Source: DASXTW01 sp046726275 (GTDB taxonomy: Bacteria; Actinomycetota; UBA4738). From it: a stretch of 64,000 nt of DNA. The notes beneath the pieces were generated by a model. The model was given only the letters and a program-made list of their open reading frames with translations. It searched no databases and had not been told where the DNA came from. The DNA lies in contig JBKPAF010000054.1 in NCBI GenBank assembly GCA_046726275.1, positions 1 through 64,000 on the forward strand, given 5' to 3'. Below are positions 1 to 8,346 of the stretch, one piece after another. The stretch's first letter is position 1. The number at the start of each line of letters is the position of its first letter. Position numbers and translations under genes: made by a program.

Positions 1-24
1 TTCAAGGGAGTCGGGGGAGACGGG

Positions 25-272
25 CTACTTCGCGTCGCCGCGACCCGACCGGGGTTCGGTCCCCCGCTTGGTGAAGGCGCTTGGACCCCCGCCCACCCAC
101 GGGCGCATGGCCTGGTGGCGGATCTGGAGGGAACCGAGCCCAGGGCTTCAGCCCTTCCCGCCAGGGCCCAGGGGTCGGGGCGGACGACGCCCGCGCCGAA
201 GTACTCGTCCAGGGCGTCGACGATGGCGCGCTCCTCCTCGGGCGAGAGTCCGGGAGGGAGGTCGTAGCGCAT
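25..272 (-). pseudogene. acyl-CoA carboxylase epsilon-like small subunit, frameshifted
   Basis: The reading frame from the ATG at 272 gives MRYDLPPGLSPEEERAIVDA and runs to an LAGRAEALG segment. The continuation (LQIRHQAMRPW...FTKRGTEPRSGRGDAK, stop at 25-27) lies in another frame. One missing base in the CCC run at 139-141 would rejoin the two halves into a protein of about 80 residues. The start lies 10 bp after the stop of the carboxylase beta gene. Actinobacterial propionyl/acetyl-CoA carboxylases often carry a small epsilon subunit in this position that binds the beta subunit; the assignment rests on position, size and the acidic EEE start. Either a real mutation or a sequencing error. 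Confidence 0.55.
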
Positions 273-282
273 GGAGGGCCGG

Positions 283-1983
283 CTAGAGCGGGATGTTTCC
301 GTGTTTCCGAGCGGGGACCTGCTCCCGCTTGGTGCGCAACATCCGAAGCGTCTGGATGAGCCGGGGACGGGTCTCGGCCGGCTCGATCACGTCGTCGACG
401 AAGCCACGCTCGGCCGCCACGTACGGGTTGCCGAACTGCTCCTCGTACTGGGCGATCAGCTCCCTGCGCTTGGCCTGGGGATCCTCCGCCTTCTGAATCT
501 CCCTGCGGAAGATCACGTTGACTGCTCCTTCTGAACCCATGACGGCGATCTCGGCCGTCGGCCACGCGAACGAGGCATCCGCGCGCAGGTGTTTCGAGTT
601 CATGACCACGTAGGCGCCTCCGTACGCCTTGCGGGTGATGACCGTGACCTTCGGGACGGTGGCTTCGGAGAAGGCGTACAGGAGCTTCGCTCCGCGGCGG
701 ATGATCCCTCCGTACTCCTGCGCGGTGCCGGGGAGGAAGCCCGGAACGTCCTCGAACACCACCAGCGGGATGTTGAAGGCGTCGCAGAACCGGATGAACC
801 GAGCGGCCTTCTCGCTCGACTCGTAGTCGAGCGTGCCGGCGAGCACCTTCGGCTGGTTCGCGATGATGCCCACCGAGCGGCCGTCCAGCCGGGCGAACCC
901 GATGACGATGTTGGCCGACCACAGAGGGAAGACCTCGAAGAACTCGCCCTCGTCCACGATCCGGCGGATCGCCTCCTTCATGTCGTACGGAGCGCGGGGC
1001 GAGTGGGGGACCAGCGTGTTGAGGGACTCTTCTCGCCGGTTCGGGTCGTCTCTGGAGGCATAGGAGGGCGGGTCCTCCAGATTGTTCGCCGGCAGGAACG
1101 ACAGGAGGTACCGGACCTGGGAAAGGCAATCGTGCTCGTCGTCGGCGATGAAGCTGGCGATGCCCGACCGGCTGGCGTGCGTGTTCGCCCCGCCGAGCTC
1201 TTCGAAGGTGACCTCCTCGCCGGTCACAGCCCGGATGACGTCCGGACCGGTGATGAACATGTGCGACGTACCCTTCACCATGAACACGAAGTCCGTGATG
1301 GCCGGGGAGTAGACGGCTCCGCCCGCACAGGGCCCCATGATCACCGAGACCTGCGGGATCACGCCCGAGTACCGGACGTTGCGGTCGAAGATGTAGCCGT
1401 AGCCGGCGAGGGATGCGGGGCCTTCCTGGATCCTGGCTCCCCCCGAATCGTTGATGCCGATCACCGGCGCGCCGACGGATGCGGCCAGGTCCATGATCTT
1501 GCAGATCTTCTCGGCCATGACCTCACCGAGGGAACCCCCGAAGATCGTGAAGTCCTGGGCGTAGACGAAGACCTTCCGGCCGTCGATCGTCCCCCATCCG
1601 GTGACGACGCCGTCGGTGTAGGGGCGGACCCGATCGAGGCCGAACGTCCCTAGGCGATGGCGGGTGAGCGCGTCGGTCTCCACGAAGGAATCCGGATCGA
1701 GCAGGAGTTCCAGGCGTTCCCGGGCCGCGAGCTTCCCCCGGGCGTGCTGACGCTCGATGGCTTCCTGCCCGCCTCCCATCCGGGCCTTCTCCTTGAGGGC
1801 CCGGAGCTGCTCCAGCCGGTCGCCGATGGTGGGCGCGGCTTGCTCGGCGGCTTCATGAGGGCGGCCCGTTCGGACGGCCCCTGAAGGACCGGCGCCGTCG
1901 CCTGAAGCGTCTCCATCGGAAGGTTCCTCGGCGTAGGCTTCGCCGACCTCTTCCTCGCCTTCTTCCTTCTTGAGCTCGGCCAT
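283..1983 (-). CDS. pccB: acyl-CoA (propionyl/acetyl-CoA) carboxylase carboxyltransferase beta subunit
   Basis: Carboxyltransferase of a biotin-dependent acyl-CoA carboxylase, moving CO2 from carboxybiotin to propionyl- or acetyl-CoA. The 566-residue protein carries the family motifs: GINDSGGARIQEG and GPCAGGAVYSPA (oxyanion glycines) in the N-terminal crotonase fold, and PGFLPGTAQEYGGIIRRG and RKAYGGAYVVMNSKHL in the C-terminal fold. An acidic, Glu-rich N-terminal tail of about 60 residues precedes the domain. The ATG at 1983 is preferred over an upstream extension to 2094 because a TAGACT box lies 7 bp ahead of it. The epsilon-like gene follows; no alpha subunit is in the window. With the epimerase at 7404 it fits propionyl-CoA to methylmalonyl-CoA metabolism. 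Acyl specificity cannot be read from sequence by eye. Confidence 0.93.
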   Translation of the reverse strand: MAELKKEEGEEEVGEAYAEEPSDGDASGDGAGPSGAVRTGRPHEAAEQAAPTIGDRLEQLRALKEKARMGGGQEAIERQHARGKLAARERLELLLDPDSFVETDALTRHRLGTFGLDRVRPYTDGVVTGWGTIDGRKVFVYAQDFTIFGGSLGEVMAEKICKIMDLAASVGAPVIGINDSGGARIQEGPASLAGYGYIFDRNVRYSGVIPQVSVIMGPCAGGAVYSPAITDFVFMVKGTSHMFITGPDVIRAVTGEEVTFEELGGANTHASRSGIASFIADDEHDCLSQVRYLLSFLPANNLEDPPSYASRDDPNRREESLNTLVPHSPRAPYDMKEAIRRIVDEGEFFEVFPLWSANIVIGFARLDGRSVGIIANQPKVLAGTLDYESSEKAARFIRFCDAFNIPLVVFEDVPGFLPGTAQEYGGIIRRGAKLLYAFSEATVPKVTVITRKAYGGAYVVMNSKHLRADASFAWPTAEIAVMGSEGAVNVIFRREIQKAEDPQAKRRELIAQYEEQFGNPYVAAERGFVDDVIEPAETRPRLIQTLRMLRTKREQVPARKHGNIPL

Positions 1984-1990
1984 CGCTGGC

Positions 1991-1996
1991 AGTCTA
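1991..1996 (-). promoter_or_regulatory. candidate -10 box (TAGACT) of the carboxylase gene
   Basis: TAGACT on the minus strand ends 7 bp before the ATG at 1983, with no Shine-Dalgarno between. The spacing places the transcript start at or next to the ATG, so the mRNA is probably leaderless. Confidence 0.45.
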
Positions 1997-2043
1997 TCCC
2001 CCCTCGCGAAGGCAATGATCACCGAGGTGTCACTGCCTTCTCC

Positions 2044-2049
2044 TACCAT
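2044..2049 (+). promoter_or_regulatory. candidate -10 box (TACCAT), leaderless start
   Basis: TACCAT sits 6 bp before the ATG at 2056 and there is no ribosome-binding site. The same TACCAT plus 6 bp arrangement recurs before the EamA gene (26503-26508). Confidence 0.45.
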
Positions 2050-2055
2050 CCGTTC

Positions 2056-2967
2056 ATGGAGCTCACGCCCGCTCAGCGCCGTACGTTGGAGCACCTGATC
2101 GGCCTCGGCTCACCTCCTCGGGTCCGTCCGGACCTGGCCGAAAGGGTCCGTCGCTCGTTGGAGGACCGCCTGGCCGAAGCCGGCGTTCGCCGCGGGTCGC
2201 GGGATCCCCTCTGGCTGGGGAAGCACCGGCTGAACGATCGGCAGCGGTGCGAGGGCTTGTTCCAGGCCGGGCTCAACCGAGAAGGCCCTCGGTTCGAGCA
2301 CTCGCCGGCCACCGCGTCGGGCCGCCTGTTCCACAAGGCCATCGAGCTGGACGTCGCGACGGAGCGCGCCTTCGACCCAATCACCGTGAGCGAACGCGCG
2401 GCACTGAGCGCGGCCGATCAGGAGGTCTCGTTCGGACGCTACTGGAATGCCCTCGACGGGTTCGCGCGAGGGGACCTGATGGCGGACGCCGGCCGCCACC
2501 TCGCGCTGTTCCGGGATTCCTTCCCTCCTCTCGTCCGCAGGTGGGCCCCCCAGCCCGAGCTGTACCTGAAGGTCGTCCTCTCGGGCGGCCGCGTGATCCT
2601 GTCCGGGACGCCCGATCTGGTTCTCGGCCGGTCCCGACGGCTGGCCATCGACTTCAAGAGTGGCCGAGCATGGCCGGAGCACCCCGAGGACATGCGCTTC
2701 TACGCGCTCCTCCTGCTGCTTCGAACCGGGGTTCCTCCCTATCGGGTCGCGACATTCTTCCTCGACTCGGGCGAATGGCAGGCCGAGGACGTCTCCGAGC
2801 AGACGTTGAAGCGCGCCTCCGACCGGGTCGTCGCGGCGGCCAGAACGGCGGTCGAGCTGGCCTCCGGCCGTGCCCCAAACCTGATGCCCGGTCGGTACTG
2901 CCCGCGATGTCCGCGCCTGTCCGGTTGCCCCGCAGCGGCCCAGATCGAGGGAAGGGTGGTGGCCTAG
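2056..2967 (+). CDS. RecB/Cas4-like PD-(D/E)XK nuclease with Fe-S cysteines
   Basis: Stand-alone nuclease-fold protein of 303 residues. Visible motifs: a GRLFHKAIE helix with H93 and E97, D187 in SGTPDLVLG, D199-x-K201 in AIDFKSG, and four cysteines, one N-terminal (C65) and three C-terminal (C282, C285, C291 in YCPRCPRLSGC). This 1+3 cysteine layout is the iron-sulfur 'staple' seen in AddB, Cas4 and related RecB-family nucleases. There is no helicase domain and no CRISPR or Add genes nearby, so its process is unknown; DNA repair is the default guess. Transcribed divergently from the carboxylase gene from a leaderless-type start. Confidence 0.8.
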   Translation: MELTPAQRRTLEHLIGLGSPPRVRPDLAERVRRSLEDRLAEAGVRRGSRDPLWLGKHRLNDRQRCEGLFQAGLNREGPRFEHSPATASGRLFHKAIELDVATERAFDPITVSERAALSAADQEVSFGRYWNALDGFARGDLMADAGRHLALFRDSFPPLVRRWAPQPELYLKVVLSGGRVILSGTPDLVLGRSRRLAIDFKSGRAWPEHPEDMRFYALLLLLRTGVPPYRVATFFLDSGEWQAEDVSEQTLKRASDRVVAAARTAVELASGRAPNLMPGRYCPRCPRLSGCPAAAQIEGRVVA

Positions 2968-3659
2968 CTCAGGCCCACCCCGAGGAGCTCCTCGAGCTTG
3001 GGGATGGTGAGGTCGGGGTGCCGGTGGAGCACCCCCGTCATCCCGATCGCCCGGGCACCTTCCACGTTGACGGCGATGTCGTCGACGAATACACAAGAGG
3101 CCGGGGGAACAAGCAGGTGGCGAGCGGTCCGATAGAAGATCTCGGGGTCGGGCTTGCGCACACCTTCCTCGCCCGACAGAACCACGGCGTCGAAGACGTC
3201 CTCGTACCAGGGGAGGGGGTCCCGGAGGCCCCAGGTGTTGGAGACCAGCGCCGTCTTGATGCCGCAGGCCCGTGCCGAACGAACCGCCCCGATCATCCGA
3301 TCGTCGGGAACGGCGCCGCCGAAAAGCCTCAGGGTGAGGTCGGTGGACTCTACGGGTTGGTCCAAGCCCTCCGATAGCACCGCGGCGAGCCGGTCGTTGA
3401 ACTCCTCGACCGCCATGCGACCGGTCTCGATGGCGGAGACCAGGTCCTCTAGGCCTTCGTGGGCATGCTCTTCGTCGGGGTCGGCGCGGTACGCCGCCGC
3501 GAGAACCACTCTCAGCCGTTCCGGGCTTACCCCCGTCGTCAGACAGAACTGCGCGAAGCTCGCGGAGACGGGAGTGGTAAGGACTCCTCCGTAGTCGACG
3601 AGCAGGGCGGCGTATGCGTGGTTCCGATCTGCGTCGGCTCGCTCGGATCGGGTGGTCAC
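2964..3659 (-). CDS. HAD-superfamily hydrolase (ACAD10-type operon)
   Basis: 231-residue haloacid-dehalogenase-fold phosphatase. Motif I is LLVDYGGVLTTP (nucleophile D22; the second acid two residues on is replaced by Gly, as in epoxide-hydrolase-like HADs); later VSNTWG (motif II), KPDPEIF (motif III Lys) and FVDDIAVNVEGA (motif IV). Start GTG at 3659 overlaps the TGA of the upstream kinase gene by GTGA, which implies translational coupling. Third gene of an acyl-CoA dehydrogenase, APH kinase, HAD operon; the same three domains are fused in vertebrate ACAD10. The 3' end overlaps the nuclease gene by 4 bp. Substrate unknown; a phosphate intermediate made by the neighbouring kinase is a reasonable inference. 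Confidence 0.85.
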   Translation of the reverse strand: MTTRSERADADRNHAYAALLVDYGGVLTTPVSASFAQFCLTTGVSPERLRVVLAAAYRADPDEEHAHEGLEDLVSAIETGRMAVEEFNDRLAAVLSEGLDQPVESTDLTLRLFGGAVPDDRMIGAVRSARACGIKTALVSNTWGLRDPLPWYEDVFDAVVLSGEEGVRKPDPEIFYRTARHLLVPPASCVFVDDIAVNVEGARAIGMTGVLHRHPDLTIPKLEELLGVGLS

Positions 3660-4726
3660 GAGCCGATCACCGAAAGTGCGAGGGCTCCCAACGCCGGCAC
3701 CCCCTCTTCCAGTCGGGCGAAGAAGGGGTCGTCGGTGACCCCGGCGACATGCCGCGCGTAGCTGCCTTCGAGCAGGATGGCGAGCTTCCACAACGCGAGC
3801 GCCATGTAGAACGCGAGGTCCCCGACGGGCCGCCCGGACATCGCCTCGTAGCGGGCCAGAAGCTCCTCCCGAGATTGGAAGCCCGGAAGCCGCGTCACCG
3901 TCTGCTCGTCCAGGATGCGCTCCTCCGGGTCCTTCGGCCCGCGCCAGAGCGAGATCATCCAGCCGACGTCCGCCAGGGGATCTCCGAGCGTGGACATCTC
4001 CCAGTCGAGGATGGCGGCCAGGCGAACCGGTCCATCGAGCCGGAAGGCAACGTTGTCCAGCTTGTAGTCGCCGTGGACGATGGTCACCTCGCCCCCGGCC
4101 GGAACCCGGTCCTCGAGCCATTTCCCCACTCGATGCAGGTCGGGGAGAGGGCGGGTCAGCGGCTCGGTCAGCGCGAGCTGCCCGTTCCATCGCCTAAGCT
4201 GCCGCTCGAGATATCCGGAGGGCTTCCCGAACCCCTCCAGGCCCACCCGTCGCCAGTCAACCGAATGGAGCTCGACGAGCGCATCCACTAGTTCCTCCCC
4301 GATCGCCCGGGGGGAGCGCTCGTCCGCGCCCAGCGGTTCCGGAAGGGTGCTCCGGATCACGACGCCCTCCACTCTCTCCATGAGATAGAAGGGGGCGCCG
4401 ATGACGGAGGCGTCGTCGCACATCAGGATCGTCCTGGGCGCGCGGACGTCCGTCCCGGCCAGCGCCGACAGGATGCGGTACTCGCGGGCGACGTCGTGGG
4501 CGGTCGGCAGGAACGCCCCTCGAGGCGGTCGCCGGAGGATCCACTCGTCACCGTCCATACGGACGATGAACGTTTCATTCGAGTGCCCGGCCACATGCCG
4601 TTGCACTTCGAACGACCCGGATCGGGGGCCGCTTGAACCCGCGTCCCGTAGGAGCTCGGGATGGCGGCTTCGGAGGTACCGCTCCAGCGCCCGGGGATCG
4701 ACCAGGGGTTGGGCTTCCTGCCGCAC
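3656..4726 (-). CDS. APH-family kinase, probable 4-hydroxyacyl-CoA kinase (ACAD10/11 N-terminal type)
   Basis: Aminoglycoside-phosphotransferase-fold kinase of 356 residues. The catalytic loop is HGDYKLDN (H218, D220, N225), and the Mg-binding Asp is D241 in ILDWEMSTLGDP. This is the subfamily found fused to acyl-CoA dehydrogenases in ACAD10/11 and, as LvaA, in the Pseudomonas levulinate pathway, where it phosphorylates the 4-hydroxyl of a hydroxyacyl-CoA. The GTG start at 4726 lies 8 bp after the dehydrogenase stop; an open extension to 5296 is a shadow over the dehydrogenase. Aminoglycoside resistance is unlikely in this context. Confidence 0.85.
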   Translation of the reverse strand: MRQEAQPLVDPRALERYLRSRHPELLRDAGSSGPRSGSFEVQRHVAGHSNETFIVRMDGDEWILRRPPRGAFLPTAHDVAREYRILSALAGTDVRAPRTILMCDDASVIGAPFYLMERVEGVVIRSTLPEPLGADERSPRAIGEELVDALVELHSVDWRRVGLEGFGKPSGYLERQLRRWNGQLALTEPLTRPLPDLHRVGKWLEDRVPAGGEVTIVHGDYKLDNVAFRLDGPVRLAAILDWEMSTLGDPLADVGWMISLWRGPKDPEERILDEQTVTRLPGFQSREELLARYEAMSGRPVGDLAFYMALALWKLAILLEGSYARHVAGVTDDPFFARLEEGVPALGALALSVIGS

Positions 4727-4734
4727 GAGATGCC

Positions 4735-5949
4735 TCAGGCCACGCCGCCCGTGGCCGGCCTCGTGGTCCCCTCGACGGCCATCGACCTCACGAGGTTCCT
4801 GGCGATGAGCATCCGGTGGACCTCGGAGGGGCCGTCGTAGATCCGAGCCGCTCGAGCGTCCCGGTAGAAGCGTTCCAGAGGCAGGTCCCCCGAATACCCC
4901 AGGGAGCCGCAGATCTGGATGGCCCGGTCGACGATCTGCCCAAGCGTCTCCGCCACGAAGACCTTGACGATGGCCACCTCCTGCTTGAAGCGTCGTCCGG
5001 TCTCGATCTTCCACGCCGCATGCAGGACCATGAGCCGGGCCGCGTAGAGGTCGATCGCCGAGTCGGCCAGCATCCAGGCGACGGCTTCGTGGCGAGCGAG
5101 TTGCTGTCCGAACGCCTCCCGGGAGATCGCCCGCTCCGTGGCGATGTCGAGGGCTCTCTGGGCCACTCCGATCCACCGCATGGCGTGGGCCAGGCGGGCC
5201 GGGCCCAGTCTCACCTGGGAAAGCGCAAATCCCTCTCCCGTACGCCCCAGCAGCGCACCAGCGTCCACCCGGCAGTCGTTCAGCCGGACCTCGCAATGGC
5301 CACCCGGTCCCTCCGTGCCCATGACCGGGATCTCGCGCACGACCTCCCAGCCGGGGTTGGACGCGTCCACCAGGAACAGGCTGTAGCGATCCCGAGGCTC
5401 GACGGCAGCGTCATCCTCCGTGGCGGCGACCACGATGGCGAAGGCGGCGCCGTTGGCCCCGGTGATGAACCACTTCTCCCCGTTCAGCACCCAGCCGTCG
5501 TCGTCGCGCTTGGCGGTAGCGCGCAGCTGTGTGGGGTCGGACGAAGCGACGTCCTTCTCGGTCATGGCGAAACAGGAGCGGACGCTCCCATCGGCGAGCG
5601 GCCGCAGGTAGCGTTCCTTCTGCTCGTCCGACGCGGCATGGAGCAGGAGATGCATGTTGCCTTCGTCGGGCGCCATGCAGTTCAGCGCCGCCGGGGCGAG
5701 GGCCGAGACCCCGAGCTCTTGGGAAACGAGAGCCATCCCGAGGGGCCCCAGACCGAGCCCTCCCCACTCCGACGGCAGATGCGGATTCCACAGACCCGCT
5801 GCCCGTGCCCGCGTCCGCAGCTCGGCGAGGCTCGCATCGAAGCTCGTCGCGTCGACTCCAGGCTCGACCGGCAGCACCTGATCGCGAACGAACGCGGCCA
5901 CCCGCGACCGAACGTCTTCGAGCTCGGGTGGAACGGTGAAGTCGATCAC
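4735..5949 (-). CDS. acyl-CoA dehydrogenase, ACAD10/11-like
   Basis: 404-residue flavin-dependent acyl-CoA dehydrogenase, first gene of the kinase/HAD operon. Family features: FAMTEKDVASSDPTQL (FAD/substrate loop), WFITGANGAAF, ATERAISREAFGQQL, and IYDGPSEVHRMLIARNL near the C-terminus, where the YDGP-EVH form is typical of the ACAD10/11-like clade rather than the YEGT form of fatty-acyl dehydrogenases (compare the gene at 11711). With the kinase it probably removes a phosphorylated 4-hydroxyl and sends 4-hydroxy acids into beta-oxidation. GTG start at 5949; divergent from the secreted protein at 6040 across about 90 bp. Confidence 0.9.
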   Translation of the reverse strand: MIDFTVPPELEDVRSRVAAFVRDQVLPVEPGVDATSFDASLAELRTRARAAGLWNPHLPSEWGGLGLGPLGMALVSQELGVSALAPAALNCMAPDEGNMHLLLHAASDEQKERYLRPLADGSVRSCFAMTEKDVASSDPTQLRATAKRDDDGWVLNGEKWFITGANGAAFAIVVAATEDDAAVEPRDRYSLFLVDASNPGWEVVREIPVMGTEGPGGHCEVRLNDCRVDAGALLGRTGEGFALSQVRLGPARLAHAMRWIGVAQRALDIATERAISREAFGQQLARHEAVAWMLADSAIDLYAARLMVLHAAWKIETGRRFKQEVAIVKVFVAETLGQIVDRAIQICGSLGYSGDLPLERFYRDARAARIYDGPSEVHRMLIARNLVRSMAVEGTTRPATGGVA

Positions 5950-6039
5950 GAGAGCTATTTGACCACGGGGTGGCGACGGGCCTCATCGCGAGGTTCGGGG
6001 CAAGAACCTTTCAACACGGCCAGCCGTCAGGTGCATGGA

Positions 6040-7407
6040 ATGCGTGCTCCTGGTCGACCGGTATCTCTTGTGTCCTCAGTCGGCGCGGTCGTCCTCCTCC
6101 TCTTCACGACAGGGGTGAACGCGCGCCCTGACAGTGCGGTGCCAAAGGGGATTCGGCTGCAGACCGCTGGGGCATCCGCAACGGTTGCAACGTCCGAGTC
6201 AGGGGAGGAGCTGCCCCCGCCCGATTGTCCGGCCGCCGTCCCCGACCGGCTGAAGGCTCCGCGCCTTCCGTGGCCGGTCGTGTTCACGACCTCGTGCGGA
6301 CGCTACGCCCTCTTCCGCGATGGGCGCCTGGCCAGGCTTCCCGCCGTGACGGAACCGGGCTGGCTGGCCCTGTCGTCCGCGGGCCCAGGCGTCCAAGCCC
6401 AGGTTCAAGACCGGCATGTGGTGTTCACCCGTCGCGGCGATGTCCTCTGGCGGTCCATGGGAACCTTCGACCCTCAGTTCCTGGGCTCCTCGGTCTTCGG
6501 GGCCGGCTGGCTGGCCTTCAGTGTGTATGGCAGCGATTCGAGCGAGCTGTACATGAGCACAGTCCCTGGCTCGGAGCGCCATGTGGCTGGAAACGAGGAT
6601 CCCATTAGCGTCACCGCGACCGGCAACCTGATCATCTCGCGAAGCCATGCGGACGGCGCCGATCCCGATCTGATCGTGCGCAGGCCGGATGGGATGCCCG
6701 CGGGTCTGATCGCTCGTTCGGTCTCGGTCTCCTACACGGAACCACAGTCAGGAACCCTGCTCTATCTCCACGGCCGGACCCTTCAGCGGACGGATGGCGT
6801 GCGTTCCCGGACGGTCGCCCGACTCGAAGCTCTCGGCGTTCCAGGCCTCGAATTCGTCGATCGACTGGAGGACGGCCGCATCCTTTTGACCGGGCGGAGA
6901 AGCATCGCCGTGCTGGACCGCGATGGCCTGGTGCTCGCCAGCGCAACGCTTTCTCCGATTCCTCGTGGAGGTTCGGGATGGGTCAATGTTTCCTCGACGT
7001 ACGGTCGGACCGGCCTGATCCTGAGCCCGGATCCCTCAACCAGCGGGATCGTCCTCATCCAGGCGGTATGGCGGGATGCGAACGCAGGGGGCGGACCTGG
7101 CTGGGAAGGTATCTATGAGCTTCGCGTCCGAGGAACGTCTGCGCGACTGCTGTTCGGTAAACGCCTCACGCTCGCCGTCTGCGCTCACGAATCCCATGTC
7201 TCCTGGCACGGCCGCTGGTTGCTGTACTCAGCCTGCGAGGGGCGAGTAGTGGCGATCGACACTACCGGTCGCCACCCGGCCATCGACCTCACGCGGGCAG
7301 GTCGTGCGGTCCCGATACCGAATGAGGAGCGAGCCTACGGCTCAGCCGCGGAGTGGGCGACCTTCGCAACCCCCGCGGACATGGCCCGGTCCGGCCGAAT
7401 GACCTAG
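6040..7407 (+). CDS. secreted beta-propeller-like protein of unknown function
   Basis: 455 residues. An N-terminal hydrophobic stretch (SSVGAVVLLLFTTGVNA) after MRAPGRP looks like a signal peptide. The rest is beta-rich with repeated short segments of the propeller type (CGRYALFRDGRLARL, RSIAVLDRDGLVL, WHGRWLLYSACEGRVVAID) and no catalytic motif I recognise. The ATG at 6040 is chosen because it directly precedes the signal peptide; the open frame reaching back to 4633 is a shadow of the operon opposite. GTG at 6031 is an alternative. The 3' end overlaps the epimerase stop codon by 4 bp. Confidence 0.7.
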   Translation: MRAPGRPVSLVSSVGAVVLLLFTTGVNARPDSAVPKGIRLQTAGASATVATSESGEELPPPDCPAAVPDRLKAPRLPWPVVFTTSCGRYALFRDGRLARLPAVTEPGWLALSSAGPGVQAQVQDRHVVFTRRGDVLWRSMGTFDPQFLGSSVFGAGWLAFSVYGSDSSELYMSTVPGSERHVAGNEDPISVTATGNLIISRSHADGADPDLIVRRPDGMPAGLIARSVSVSYTEPQSGTLLYLHGRTLQRTDGVRSRTVARLEALGVPGLEFVDRLEDGRILLTGRRSIAVLDRDGLVLASATLSPIPRGGSGWVNVSSTYGRTGLILSPDPSTSGIVLIQAVWRDANAGGGPGWEGIYELRVRGTSARLLFGKRLTLAVCAHESHVSWHGRWLLYSACEGRVVAIDTTGRHPAIDLTRAGRAVPIPNEERAYGSAAEWATFATPADMARSGRMT

Positions 7408-7835
7408 CGGGAAGTCGCCGTCGGCCCCTCTTGGACCAACTCCACAAGCACTCCTCGAAACCCCCGGGGGTGGACGAACGCAACCGTAGTTCCCCGTGAT
7501 CCGTGCCGCGGCGAGTCGTCCACGAGCGGGACACCAGCATCGCGCAGCCTGTCGAGAGCGGACGCGATGTCCGTAACCCGGTATCCGATGTGGTGCAATC
7601 CCTCGCCTCGCTTCTGAAGGAATCTTCCCACCGGGGTCTCCGGACCGAGCGCCGCCACCAGCTGGATATAGGACGAACCGGCTCGGAACAGAACTTCCTC
7701 CACTCCCTGGTCCTCCACCACCTCGCGGTGGATCGGCTCGATCCCCAGAGCCGCGCTGTACTCGCGCACGGCGGCATCGAGGTCGGCAACGGCGATCCCC
7801 ACGTGGTCGATGTCCTGCAGAACGCACCCTTCCAC
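7404..7835 (-). CDS. mce: methylmalonyl-CoA epimerase (VOC superfamily)
   Basis: 143-residue vicinal-oxygen-chelate protein interconverting (S)- and (R)-methylmalonyl-CoA between propionyl-CoA carboxylase and methylmalonyl-CoA mutase. The N-terminal half opens with IDHVGIAVADLDAAVREY (metal His), the middle has SSYIQLVAALGPETPVGRFL, and the second half has LHHIGYRVTDI and VELVQ (metal His and Glu), the usual length and motif order for the family. The GTG start lies 3 bp after the XRE regulator stop, so the two are co-transcribed. No mutase is in the window. Confidence 0.88.
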   Translation of the reverse strand: MEGCVLQDIDHVGIAVADLDAAVREYSAALGIEPIHREVVEDQGVEEVLFRAGSSYIQLVAALGPETPVGRFLQKRGEGLHHIGYRVTDIASALDRLRDAGVPLVDDSPRHGSRGTTVAFVHPRGFRGVLVELVQEGPTATSR

Positions 7836-7838
7836 GCG

Positions 7839-8213
7839 CTAGCGGCTCCTCCTCCGCCGGCCCTCGGCGGGCGCGGGCTGGAGGCGGGAGATCAGGTCCC
7901 ACGCCTCCGGGAGGTGATACGCGGGGCTGGAGAGCGCGGCGATCATCGCCGCCACCCCTTGGTAGCGGATCTGGGAAGGCGATCCCCCGGTCTTCAGCGC
8001 GTAGAACTCGACCAGCTCCATGAACTGCTTCAGCGAAGGGACGAGGCCTCCTCGTTCGTACGCATAGATCGTCTGCTGGGCGGCGGGGCAACCGGGCACG
8101 GCAGCCGCATCCTTGACCGCTCGATAGCCGGCCGACCGTCTGAGCCCTCGCAGAAGGCCGCCGATCCGTCGAGCGACATCGATTTCGACCGGCTCTTGCT
8201 TTTTTCGGGGCAC
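7839..8213 (-). CDS. XRE-family transcriptional regulator
   Basis: 124-residue protein with an HTH region at roughly residues 14-70 (IGGLLRGLRRSAGYRAVKDA, then AAQQTIYAYERGGLVPSL). A lysine-rich start and an Arg-rich tail (GRRRRSR) flank a C-terminal segment with no known motif. GTG start with a GGAGG ribosome-binding site just upstream. It probably co-transcribes with the methylmalonyl-CoA epimerase immediately downstream and may control that unit, but nothing in the sequence identifies its operator or ligand. Confidence 0.7.
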   Translation of the reverse strand: MPRKKQEPVEIDVARRIGGLLRGLRRSAGYRAVKDAAAVPGCPAAQQTIYAYERGGLVPSLKQFMELVEFYALKTGGSPSQIRYQGVAAMIAALSSPAYHLPEAWDLISRLQPAPAEGRRRRSR

Positions 8214-8311
8214 GAATCATCCTCCTGCAGGTGCCGGTTGTGATCGCCTGGCTGGCCTTTTCACCTTAGAGCCTGGGTTCCGATTTGTCAGAGAAGAGGC
8301 CCTGACCGGCC

Positions 8312-8337
8312 CATCCAGGGCTTCCGTTCCCTGGATG
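8312..8337 (+). promoter_or_regulatory. stem-loop in the leader of the FtsH-like gene
   Basis: CATCCAGGG and CCCTGGATG form a perfect 9-bp stem around an 8-nt loop, about 90 bp upstream of the protease start codon. No T tract follows, so a classical intrinsic terminator is doubtful. See also the second inverted repeat at 8347-8426. Confidence 0.45.
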
Positions 8338-8346
8338 CGCCAAACG

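Noticed and set aside
2..1129. 375-codon minus-strand open frame
   Set aside because: Arg/Pro-rich shadow in another frame of the carboxylase gene; no motif.
3656..4726. Aminoglycoside resistance kinase
   Set aside because: The APH fold is in the acyl-CoA dehydrogenase/HAD operon and matches the ACAD10/LvaA type.
4633..6039. Long in-frame upstream extension of the propeller gene at 6040
   Set aside because: It overlays the acyl-CoA dehydrogenase on the other strand, and a signal peptide begins right after the ATG at 6040.
8312..8337. Intrinsic terminator
   Set aside because: The stem is good but there is no T tract, and it points into the FtsH-like gene leader rather than following a gene.
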